Assembly (NCBI GenBank): GCA_021324295.1
Contig: JAJPJJ010000094.1
Span: 1-64,000 of the forward strand
Length of the DNA stretch: 64,000 nt
Direction of reading: 5' to 3'
DNA from: Bacillota bacterium
GTDB lineage: Bacteria; Sysuimicrobiota; Sysuimicrobiia; Sysuimicrobiales; Segetimicrobiaceae
Shown here piece after piece: positions 19,393-27,533 of the stretch. Each line of letters opens with the position of its first letter. Within the stretch, counting starts at the first letter, position 1. The notes below the pieces were generated by a model, which worked only from the letters and a program-made list of their open reading frames with translations, was not told where the DNA came from and ran no database searches. The translations under genes and the position numbers were made by a program.

Positions 19393-20349
19393 ATGATCCC
19401 GCCACACGAGCTCCGCGCGGTGGCAGTCATTGGCGCGGGGACGATGGGCCCAGGCATGTCCGCCGTTTTCGCCCGTCACGGCTTCGAGACCCGATTGGCC
19501 GATGTCCAGCCCGAAGCCCTGGAACGCGCGAAGAGGACGGTGGACGGCGTGTACCGTGTTCTCGTTGGGGCAGAGCTTCTGACCGAGGAGGAAGCGGAGG
19601 CCGGTCGCCGGCGGCTTACCTGCACACTCGAGGTGCCGGACGCCCTCCGCGGCGCCGATCTCGTCCTCGAGGCCATCCCAGAACGGCTGGACCTCAAGCA
19701 GCAGTTCTTCGCCGACGCGGAGCGCCACGTCTCCGAGGCGACCATCCTGGCGTCCAACACCTCCGGCATCCCCATCACCGAGCTCGGGAAGGCCGTGCAA
19801 CGCCCCGAGCGGGTCGTCGGAATGCACTGGTCCAATCCGCCGCATCTGATCCCGGTGATCGAGGTGATTCGGGGGAAGATGACGAGCCCCGCGACCGTAG
19901 AGGCAACCCGCTGGGTCGTGAGGCGGCTGGACATGATCCCCGTGCTCATCGAGCGCGATGTGCCCGGATTTGTAGAGAACCGCATCCTCTACGCGATCAT
20001 GCGGGAGGCCCTCCACCTCTGGAACGAGGGGGTGGCCAGCGCGGAGGACATCGATACGATCATCCGGTGGGGGATCGGCTACAAGCTTGCTGTCATCGGG
20101 CCGCTCGCGCTCCTGGACGTGGCGGGGCTGGACATCTATCACAGCGTGGCCAGCTACTTGAACCGGGACCTCAGCAACGCCACCGACGTGAGCCCCGTCG
20201 TGACGCAGCGGGTGGCGCGGGGCGAGCTCGGCGTCAAGTCCGGACGCGGGATCTTCGCCTACGAGCCGGGCGAGATCCCGGCGCTCATGGAGCAACGCAT
20301 GCGGCGACTGCTGGAAGTCAAGAAGGCGCTCTCCCGGGCCGCCACGTAG
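19393..20349 (+). CDS. 3-hydroxyacyl-CoA dehydrogenase family protein
   Basis: 'VAVIGAGTMGPGMSAVFARHGFETRLADV', 'VLEAIPERLDLKQQFF', 'ASNTSGIPITEL', 'GMHWSNPPHLIPVIEVI'. Confidence 0.9.
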   Translation: MIPPHELRAVAVIGAGTMGPGMSAVFARHGFETRLADVQPEALERAKRTVDGVYRVLVGAELLTEEEAEAGRRRLTCTLEVPDALRGADLVLEAIPERLDLKQQFFADAERHVSEATILASNTSGIPITELGKAVQRPERVVGMHWSNPPHLIPVIEVIRGKMTSPATVEATRWVVRRLDMIPVLIERDVPGFVENRILYAIMREALHLWNEGVASAEDIDTIIRWGIGYKLAVIGPLALLDVAGLDIYHSVASYLNRDLSNATDVSPVVTQRVARGELGVKSGRGIFAYEPGEIPALMEQRMRRLLEVKKALSRAAT

Positions 20350-20393
20350 CGGATCGCGGAGGCGCGCCCAGATCGTCCGGGGCGGGGGCCCAG

Positions 20394-21215
20394 GTGTCGA
20401 TCGCTCGTAGCCTTGCTGATGCTGGGATCACGACCACGGCGCTCATCACCGTGGACGGCGTGAGCATGACGTTTCGCGAAGGGACCCGTACGGTCCACGC
20501 CCTGGAGCGCATCTCGCTCACGGTCCCTCGCGGCCAGTTCATCTCGTTGCTCGGCCCCTCAGGATGCGGGAAGTCCACCTTGCTCCGCATCGTGGGAGGG
20601 CTTCTCCGTCCGACCCAAGGGCAGGTGTGGCTGGAAGGGGAGCCGGTGGGACACGCGATCCGTCGCCGGCCCTTCGGCTTCGTCTTCCAGGACCCTGCGC
20701 TGCTGCCGTGGCGGCGCGTCCTGGCCAACGCGACACTGCTGCAGGAGATCGTCTATCGCGATCGCCACGACCGAGACCAGCACGTTGCGCGCGCCAAGGA
20801 GTACCTGGAGCTCATGGGGCTGGGGGCCTTCCTCGATGCCTACCCGCGCGAGCTCTCGGGCGGGATGCGCCAGCGCGTGGCCATCGCCCGCGCGCTGGCC
20901 ATCGCCCCCCAGATCCTCCTGATGGACGAGCCCTTTGGAGCCTTGGACGCGATCACCCGCGACCGCCTCAACCTGGACCTGCTGACCCTGTGGGGACGAA
21001 CCGGTGTCACGATCATGTTTGTGACGCACAGCATTCACGAGGCCGCATTTCTCTCCGACGTCGTCTACGTCATGACGGCCCGGCCCGGTCGCGTCCTGGC
21101 CCGGGTGCCGGTTACCATTCCGCGGCCGCGTGCGCTGGACGTCCAGGAGACCCCCGGCTTCGTCCATCTGGTGCGCGAGCTCCGTGGCCTGCTCGATCGG
21201 GGGATGGAGGGATGA
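20394..21215 (+). CDS. ABC transporter ATP-binding protein (TauB/SsuB-like)
   Basis: GTG start; Walker A 'GPSGCGKST', '[15 protein letters not shown]', '[15 protein letters not shown]'. Confidence 0.93.
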   Translation: MSIARSLADAGITTTALITVDGVSMTFREGTRTVHALERISLTVPRGQFISLLGPSGCGKSTLLRIVGGLLRPTQGQVWLEGEPVGHAIRRRPFGFVFQDPALLPWRRVLANATLLQEIVYRDRHDRDQHVARAKEYLELMGLGAFLDAYPRELSGGMRQRVAIARALAIAPQILLMDEPFGALDAITRDRLNLDLLTLWGRTGVTIMFVTHSIHEAAFLSDVVYVMTARPGRVLARVPVTIPRPRALDVQETPGFVHLVRELRGLLDRGMEG

Positions 21216-21997
21216 GCCGACTCGTCCGGGTGTGGGCTGCGGCCGTGCCGCCCCTCGCGGTCGTGCTGGCTCTCCTCGCCGCATGGGAGGCGGCTAGCAT
21301 CGTCTCGCGCTTCCCGACCTACGTGCTGCCCCGCCCGAGCCAGATCGCGCGCGAGCTGCTCCACCCAGGGTCGCTCTTCTGGACACACACCTGGATTACC
21401 CTCCAGGAGACGCTCATCGGATTCGTCATCGGAAGCTTGGTGGGGCTGACGCTGGCGATCGCCATCGTCCTCTCGCCGCTGATCCGGCGCAGCATCTATC
21501 CCCTGATCGTCCTGTTCCAGACGGTGCCGAAGATCGTCCTGGCGCCGATCTTCATCATCTGGTTCGGATACGGCCTCCTGCCGAAAGAGATGCTGGTTGT
21601 CGTGCTGGCGTTCTTTCCTGTAACGGTCGACGCGATCCACGGGCTCACGTCCATGGATCCGACGCTGGTCGATCTGCTGCACTCGGTCTCCGCGTCACGC
21701 TGGGAGATTCTCTGGAAGATCCAGTTGCCGCACTCGACGCCGCATATCTTCTCCGGCCTCAAGGTCGCTAGCACGCTCAGCGTCATCGGAGCGATCGTCG
21801 GCGAGTGGGCGGGCGCCAACGGTGGACTCGGCTTCCTGATCCTCTCCTCGTCCGCCCAGCTTGAGACGGTGAGGATGTTCTCCGGCGTTGTCGCCGTCTC
21901 GATCATCGGCCTGCTGCTGTTCTACGCGGTGTCGCGCCTGGAGGACTGGTTGCTGCCCTGGCGCGAGAAAGTGGAGGTGCGACATCCGCTTGGGTGA
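21212..21997 (+). CDS. ABC transporter permease (TauC/SsuC-like)
   Basis: Start MSRLVRVWAAAVPP; 'LFQTVPKIVLAPIFIIWFGYGLLPKEMLVVVLAFFPV', ATGA overlap with the ATPase. Confidence 0.92.
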   Translation: MSRLVRVWAAAVPPLAVVLALLAAWEAASIVSRFPTYVLPRPSQIARELLHPGSLFWTHTWITLQETLIGFVIGSLVGLTLAIAIVLSPLIRRSIYPLIVLFQTVPKIVLAPIFIIWFGYGLLPKEMLVVVLAFFPVTVDAIHGLTSMDPTLVDLLHSVSASRWEILWKIQLPHSTPHIFSGLKVASTLSVIGAIVGEWAGANGGLGFLILSSSAQLETVRMFSGVVAVSIIGLLLFYAVSRLEDWLLPWREKVEVRHPLG

Positions 21998-22046
21998 TCC
22001 TGCCGGTCAGGGACGCAAACCGAGACGTGAGGGAGGGGGGATCCGC

Positions 22047-23042
22047 ATGAGGAAAGCGCTCGTCCTGGTTGTTGTGATCGGGCTCGTGATCACCGTGCCG
22101 TGGTCGGTGGGCGCGCAGGCGCCCGACCACGTAAAGGTGCGCCTCGACTGGCTGATCCGGGGCAACCACGCGCCGTTCTTTGTCGCTCAGGAGAAGGGAT
22201 ACTTCCGGAACGAGGGCATCGTTGTGGACCGCATCGACAAGGGCAATGGCTCGGTCAATACGATGACCCTGGTGGGCTCCGGCCAATACGAGTTTGGGTT
22301 CGGTGACCTGCCCACCCTGGCGACGGCGAGGGCGAAGGGGGTCCCGGTGACGTCGCTGGTCGTGGTCAATCAGCAGAGTCCCCTCGCGATGATCGCCTTG
22401 AAGGGGACCGGGCTCAGGGCCCCCAAGGACCTCGAGGGCAAGGTCGTCGGCATCCAGCCGTCCGGATCGACCTACATCTTCTATCTCGCCTTCCTCAAGG
22501 CAAACAAGATCGACCGCAGCAAGATCACCGAGGCGACGATCCCCGTGCCGTACGAGAACTTCCTTCTCACGCGCAAAGTCCAGGTGATCCCAGGCTACAT
22601 CGACGCGGAAATTCCAGAGCTTGAGGCCAAGGCCGGCGGCCCCGGCTCGCTGGAGATCGTCCTGGGCGCGAAGTACGGCTACAACGGCTACGGCAGCGGG
22701 ATGCTCACGAGCGACCGGATGATCAAGGAGCATCCCGACCTCGTGCGTCGTTTCACGCGGGCGTATGTGCGCGGGTTTCAAGACGTGACGAGGAACATCC
22801 GTGAAGCCGCGGACATCCTCGCAAAGTACAACCCCGAAGTGGCCGAGAAGAAGGACGTGATGATGGAGCAGCTCGCAGCGGATATGCAGTTCACCTTCTT
22901 CAGCACCGACACGAAGGCCCATGGCCTCGGGTGGCAGTCGCTGCCGCGCTGGAAATACACCATCGATATTCTGCGCGACCAGGGCGTCATCACCGCGGCG
23001 CTCCGCCCCGACGATGTATTCACGAATGCGTTTCTCAGGTGA
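22047..23042 (+). CDS. ABC transporter substrate-binding protein (NMT1/THI5-like), Sec signal
   Basis: 'MRKALVLVVVIGLVITVPWSVGAQA' signal peptide; 'VKVRLDWLIRGNHAPFFVAQEKGYFRNEGIVV'. Confidence 0.92.
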   Translation: MRKALVLVVVIGLVITVPWSVGAQAPDHVKVRLDWLIRGNHAPFFVAQEKGYFRNEGIVVDRIDKGNGSVNTMTLVGSGQYEFGFGDLPTLATARAKGVPVTSLVVVNQQSPLAMIALKGTGLRAPKDLEGKVVGIQPSGSTYIFYLAFLKANKIDRSKITEATIPVPYENFLLTRKVQVIPGYIDAEIPELEAKAGGPGSLEIVLGAKYGYNGYGSGMLTSDRMIKEHPDLVRRFTRAYVRGFQDVTRNIREAADILAKYNPEVAEKKDVMMEQLAADMQFTFFSTDTKAHGLGWQSLPRWKYTIDILRDQGVITAALRPDDVFTNAFLR

Positions 23043-23050
23043 TCGCGCTG

Positions 23051-23097
23051 AGCGCCGCGGCCGTAGCGGCCGCCCGCGGCCCGGCGGCGCTGCCGCC
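23051..23097. terminator. Stacked GC hairpins in convergent gap, candidate bidirectional terminator
   Basis: GCGGCCG-TAG-CGGCCGC (23057-23073) and GGCGGC-GCT-GCCGCC (23083-23097), with outer arms AGCGCCGC (23051-23058) / GCGGCGCT (23084-23091). Lies between converging stops at 23042 and 23103. No T-tract. Confidence 0.5.
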
Positions 23098-23102
23098 TAC
23101 GC

Positions 23103-25478
23103 CTATCGCATCCCGTCGCGCGAGGTCGGGCCCGTGGGGCCCTGGAGCAGGGACACGACGGTCTCGGGCGTCAACGGATAGGCCGTCCGGTGGACCCCCG
23201 CGGGGCCGAGGGCATCGAGGACGGCGTTGACCACGGCCACGTTTGCGCCAATGAGCGGGCCCTCGCCGACTCCCTTCATGCCCCCTGGCGTATGGGGTGA
23301 CGGCGTCTCCAGGTGCACGAGGCGAACGTCGGGCGTGTCAGCGGCTGTCGGCAGCAAGTAGTCGATCAGCGTGGTCGTGAGGAGCTGGCCATCTGAGCCG
23401 TAGACGACCTCTTCGAGAAGCGCGCCCCCGAGCCCCTGGGCGATGCCGCCGGCGATCTGGTCGGCGACCAGCCGCGGGTTGAGGACCGTTCCACAGTCGT
23501 GCGCGACGGCGTACGTGTCGATGCGCACGAGCCCGGTGGCCGGATCCACCTCGCATCCGACCACGTGGATCTGCGCAGAGAACGTCCAGTTGACGGGGTC
23601 GTAGATCGCCTTGGCTTCGAGCCCCGGCTCCATGCCGGCTGGCAACCTGTGCGCTCGCCATGCCTCCAGGGCCACGTCCCCGAGGGCCACCGATGCGCGC
23701 GGATCTCCGAGCCGACGCACCGCGCCGTCCGCCAATTCTACGTCCTCCAGCGGGGCCTTCAGAAGGTGTGCGCCCAGACGCAAGATCTTGTCCCTCAACG
23801 TCCGGCAGGCCAGAACGACGGCGCCGCCGGCCACGGCGGCGCCTCGGCTGGCCGCCGTTCCGTAGAAGCTGAACGGCACGAGGTGTGTATCTCCCGTGTA
23901 GACGGCGACAGATTCGGGCGCCACCGCGAAGGAATCGGCGCAGATCTGCGCGAGCGCGGCGGCGATACCCTGCCCCACCTCGATGATGCCTGTGTAGCAG
24001 GCGACCGCGCCGGAGGGGTGGATGCGCACGAGCGCGGTCTCGTACCCGCCCTGCCGGTTCCCAGCCGCCGCCATCAGCCGGGATGGTCCCATGCCGGTGT
24101 ATTCGATCAGGGCGGCGAGCCCCACGCCGAAGAATCTGCCGTTCCGGCGTGCCTCCGCTTGCCGCCGGCGAAGCAAGTGATAGCCCGACGCATCCACCGC
24201 AGCGTCCAGGAGCGCGTGGAGATCGCCGCTATCGTAGCGTAGCTGCCCGGCGCTGGTGTACGGCATCTCGTCGGCGCGGAGCAGGTTACGTCGCCGTGCG
24301 TCGACGGGGTCGATCCCGAGACGCGCCGCGACGCGATCCATGATGCGCTCATGCACGAAGACCGCCTCGGGCTGGCCGAACCCGCGGTACGCACCGTGCG
24401 GCGTCTTGTTGGTGACGACCGCCCGGCACGCGACGCGGTAGTGCTCGAGCCGGTACGGCCCGGGCAGCATGCGCGCCGTGAGCCACGCCGGCGCGTTGCC
24501 CTTCGTGTGCAGGTGGGCGCCGACATCCGCGTGGATCTCCGCCTCGATGCCTGTCAGCGTGCCGTCGCGGCGCACGCCGACCCGCACCCGGATCGTCTGC
24601 TGCCGGCTGTGCACGGTGGCCATGAAGTGCTCCCGCCGGTCTTCGACGTACGTGACCGGCCTGCCCAGCCTCACGGAGAGCACGCAAGCGACGACGTCCT
24701 CGGGGAAATAATGGAGCTTGTTGCCGAACCCGCCGCCGATCCGCGGAGCGATGACACGGATGCGATCCTCCGGCAGGCTCACCGCGCGGGCGAGGTAGGC
24801 GCGAAACGGCTCGGGCGCCTGGGTCGAGTACCAGATCGTCAGAAACCTCTCGCGGGGATCGTAGCTGGCGACGATGGCGCGCGGCTCCATCGGGATGGCC
24901 ATCTGCCGCGGCGTACGGAAGACGTCCTCGATGACGAAGTCCGCCGCGTCCAGGGCAGCGCGGACGTCGCCGCTCTCGATCACCGCTTGTGCCGCCACGT
25001 TGTCTCCCCACTCCTCGTGCAGGACGGGGCTCCCCGGGGCCAGCGCCTCCTCGACGCTCGTGACGGCAGGAAGAGGATCGTACTCGACCTTCACGGCCTC
25101 CGCCCCGTCCTCAGCGAGGTAGCGGGAGTGCGCGACCACCATCGCCAGCGGCTGGCCGACGTAGAGGGCCTTCGGATAGAAGAGCGGGTAGGCGTGCATT
25201 CTCTGTCCCGGGACGACCGAGAGAATCGGAAGGTCGGGCAGCCCGGCCGCGTCGGCGGGCCCGAAGACCGCCCGCACGCCGGGGATGGCCCGCGCCGGCG
25301 CGAGGTCCAGGCGCACGATTCGCGCGTGGGCGTGCTGGCTGCGAACCACGGCCATGTGGAGGGAGTGTGATGGCGAGACGTCGGCGACGTATGCTCCGAG
25401 CCCCTGGAGAAGCGGCTTGAGGTCCGGTCTCCGAACGCCGCTTCCCACCCATCGCCGTCCGCGCTGCACCACTCTCAT
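23103..25478 (-). CDS. Molybdenum hydroxylase molybdopterin (large) subunit, standalone
   Basis: 'RIGGGFGNKLHYFPEDVVACVLSVRLGRPV', 'GAYRGFGQPEAVFVHE', 'GGMKGVGEGPLIGANVAVVNAV'; start MRVVQRGRRWVG. Confidence 0.92.
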   Translation of the reverse strand: MRVVQRGRRWVGSGVRRPDLKPLLQGLGAYVADVSPSHSLHMAVVRSQHAHARIVRLDLAPARAIPGVRAVFGPADAAGLPDLPILSVVPGQRMHAYPLFYPKALYVGQPLAMVVAHSRYLAEDGAEAVKVEYDPLPAVTSVEEALAPGSPVLHEEWGDNVAAQAVIESGDVRAALDAADFVIEDVFRTPRQMAIPMEPRAIVASYDPRERFLTIWYSTQAPEPFRAYLARAVSLPEDRIRVIAPRIGGGFGNKLHYFPEDVVACVLSVRLGRPVTYVEDRREHFMATVHSRQQTIRVRVGVRRDGTLTGIEAEIHADVGAHLHTKGNAPAWLTARMLPGPYRLEHYRVACRAVVTNKTPHGAYRGFGQPEAVFVHERIMDRVAARLGIDPVDARRRNLLRADEMPYTSAGQLRYDSGDLHALLDAAVDASGYHLLRRRQAEARRNGRFFGVGLAALIEYTGMGPSRLMAAAGNRQGGYETALVRIHPSGAVACYTGIIEVGQGIAAALAQICADSFAVAPESVAVYTGDTHLVPFSFYGTAASRGAAVAGGAVVLACRTLRDKILRLGAHLLKAPLEDVELADGAVRRLGDPRASVALGDVALEAWRAHRLPAGMEPGLEAKAIYDPVNWTFSAQIHVVGCEVDPATGLVRIDTYAVAHDCGTVLNPRLVADQIAGGIAQGLGGALLEEVVYGSDGQLLTTTLIDYLLPTAADTPDVRLVHLETPSPHTPGGMKGVGEGPLIGANVAVVNAVLDALGPAGVHRTAYPLTPETVVSLLQGPTGPTSRDGMR

Positions 25479-25682
25479 GAGCCACCTCGACCCCTCAGCG
25501 TGGGATTGGTATCGGCGCCTGCACGCTCGATTCGGTGGAATCTGTGGGCTCCCTCCAGACCGTCGCCGCGGACAGTGGGCAAGCGGGTCGGCGCCCGAGG
25601 GATCGCTCCACTGTGGTCGGCACCTAGCCCCGATGCTGTACATGGACGATGGGCGGGGCCGACGAGTGTGGCAGCACCTTGC

Positions 25683-26537
25683 TCAGCGGATTCCTCCGGC
25701 TACGAGGCCGCTGATCAACTGCCGCTGGAGCGCCAGGAAGAGGAGGATCGACGGCAGCGTGAAGATCACCGCCCCCGACATCATGATCTCCACGGGCGTG
25801 GTGAGGTAGCCAATCCACGATGCGAGCCCGACGGACGTCACCCACAGCGATTGGTCGCTCACGAAGGTGAGCGCGAAGACAAACTCGTTCCAAGCCTCGA
25901 AGAACCCGATGGCAAACGCTGCCACCACGGCGGGCGCCGACAGCGGCAAGGTGATCCGCCGCAGGACGTCGAGCCGCGAGCACCCGTCCATGAGTCCGGC
26001 TTCTTCGATCTCGGTCGGGATGGTGTCGAAGAACGTCTTGAGAATCCAGACGGTGATCGGCGCGATCACAGCGGTGTCGGCGATGACCAGGCCGAGGCGC
26101 GTGTTGAGAAGGTGCGTTTCCTTGAAGACGATAAACAGCGGTACGATGAGCACCGTGCTGGGCAGCATCTGGGTAAGGAGGAGGAGAAAACTGAACGCGG
26201 TCCGGCCCCGGTAGCGGAAGCGAGATAGGCTGTAGGCCCCCAGAACGGAGAGGGCGACCGAGAGGGAGGCGGTTCCGCACCCTACGATCGCGCTATTCAA
26301 CAGCCACCGGCCGATCGGTTGTGTCGTGAACAATCGGTAGAACACACCGAGCTCGTGGGGATTCGGCAGCCGGTGCGGCGGCCAGACGTACAGGTCGGGA
26401 CCGCGCTGCATCGCGGTCACGAGCATCCAGTAGACGGGCAGCGCCGCGAATCCGATGGCCGCGGCCACGAGCGTGTACAGGACGACCCAGCGCGCCAGGC
26501 GTCGAGGGCGCAGGGCGGCGCTAGACTGCAGGCTCAT
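25683..26537 (-). CDS. ABC transporter permease (MalG-like carbohydrate family)
   Basis: 'AIVGCGTASLSVALSVLGAYSLSRFRYRGRTAFSFLLLLTQMLPSTVLIVPLFIVFKE', 'EEAGLMDGCSRLDVLRRITLPLSAPAVVA'. Confidence 0.93.
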   Translation of the reverse strand: MSLQSSAALRPRRLARWVVLYTLVAAAIGFAALPVYWMLVTAMQRGPDLYVWPPHRLPNPHELGVFYRLFTTQPIGRWLLNSAIVGCGTASLSVALSVLGAYSLSRFRYRGRTAFSFLLLLTQMLPSTVLIVPLFIVFKETHLLNTRLGLVIADTAVIAPITVWILKTFFDTIPTEIEEAGLMDGCSRLDVLRRITLPLSAPAVVAAFAIGFFEAWNEFVFALTFVSDQSLWVTSVGLASWIGYLTTPVEIMMSGAVIFTLPSILLFLALQRQLISGLVAGGIR

Positions 26538-27453
26538 GGCGGCTTTCCAGCATGAAGTACACGGCCGTGGCCACGACGGAGAGCGTGATGCCGAGCGCGG
26601 CGATCGCAGAGGCGATCCCGACGCGAAAGTTGCGGAACGCCTCGCGGTAGATCTCGACGGCCAGGACGTTGGTGCGGTCGGCAGGCCCGCCTTGGGTCAT
26701 GATCCAGATCGTATCGAATCGCTTCAGGGACCAGATGGTGAACAGAAGCAGCAAGATCATCACGGTCGGGCGAATGGTGGGTAGCGTGATGCGGGCAAAG
26801 ATCGTGACGGGGCCGGCGCCGTCCACACGGGCGGAGTCGTACATCGACTGATCCACCGACGACAGCGCGGTCAGGAGCACGACCGCGCCGAACGGAAAGA
26901 TGCGCCAGACGTCGACCAGCACGACGGCCGGCAGCGCCCACCGCGGCGAGAGCAGCCAGCTGATGTTGGCGTGGAGCACGCCGGCCGACCGGAGGGCGAA
27001 GTCGACGAGACCGTACTGGGGATCGTACATCCAGTACCAGATGAGGGCGCTGGCGACGAGCGGTGTGCCCCAGGGGACAGTGAGAATTGCGCGGGCGAGT
27101 CCTCGTCCCGGGAAGCTCGACTGCAGCAGGAGCGCGCATGCCATGCCGATCGCGAGCGAGAGCAGCACGGTACCCACGGTGTAGAGGACCGTCACCCTCA
27201 GCGCGTTGGCGAGCTCGGGAAGATGTAGCAGCCGATAGTAGTTGGCGAGACCGGCAAACTCGCCGGGCTGGGGAACGAGACTCCGGCTGTCGTACAAGCT
27301 GACGAGGAGGCCACGGGCCATCGGGTACATGACGAGCACCCCGACGAGAAGGGCCGTGGGCGCGACCAGGGCGTACGGCAGTGCCTCCGAAAGCCTGTGG
27401 CGCCACGCAGGAGCTTCGCCCGGCCTGGAGAACAGGATGCGTTGGTGTGCCAA
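26521..27453 (-). CDS. ABC transporter permease (MalF-like carbohydrate family)
   Basis: 'YDSARVDGAGPVTIFARITLPTIRPTVMILLLLFTIWSLKRFDTIWIMTQGGPADRTNVLAVEIYREAF'; TTG start. Confidence 0.92.
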   Translation of the reverse strand: MAHQRILFSRPGEAPAWRHRLSEALPYALVAPTALLVGVLVMYPMARGLLVSLYDSRSLVPQPGEFAGLANYYRLLHLPELANALRVTVLYTVGTVLLSLAIGMACALLLQSSFPGRGLARAILTVPWGTPLVASALIWYWMYDPQYGLVDFALRSAGVLHANISWLLSPRWALPAVVLVDVWRIFPFGAVVLLTALSSVDQSMYDSARVDGAGPVTIFARITLPTIRPTVMILLLLFTIWSLKRFDTIWIMTQGGPADRTNVLAVEIYREAFRNFRVGIASAIAALGITLSVVATAVYFMLESRHEPAV

Positions 27454-27471
27454 TGCTGCTACGGCTGCGCG

Positions 27472-27519
27472 CCGCTCCTCCTCCCCAGCATCGGCCCCTT
27501 CGCCGGGGAGGAGGAGCGG
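27472..27519 (-). promoter_or_regulatory. 15-bp perfect stem-loop between ABC binding-protein gene and permease gene
   Basis: CCGCTCCTCCTCCCC (27472-27486), 18-nt loop, GGGGAGGAGGAGCGG (27505-27519). Lies in the SBP-to-permease intercistronic gap. Confidence 0.8.
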
Positions 27520-27533
27520 GTAGGTGGGTGTCG

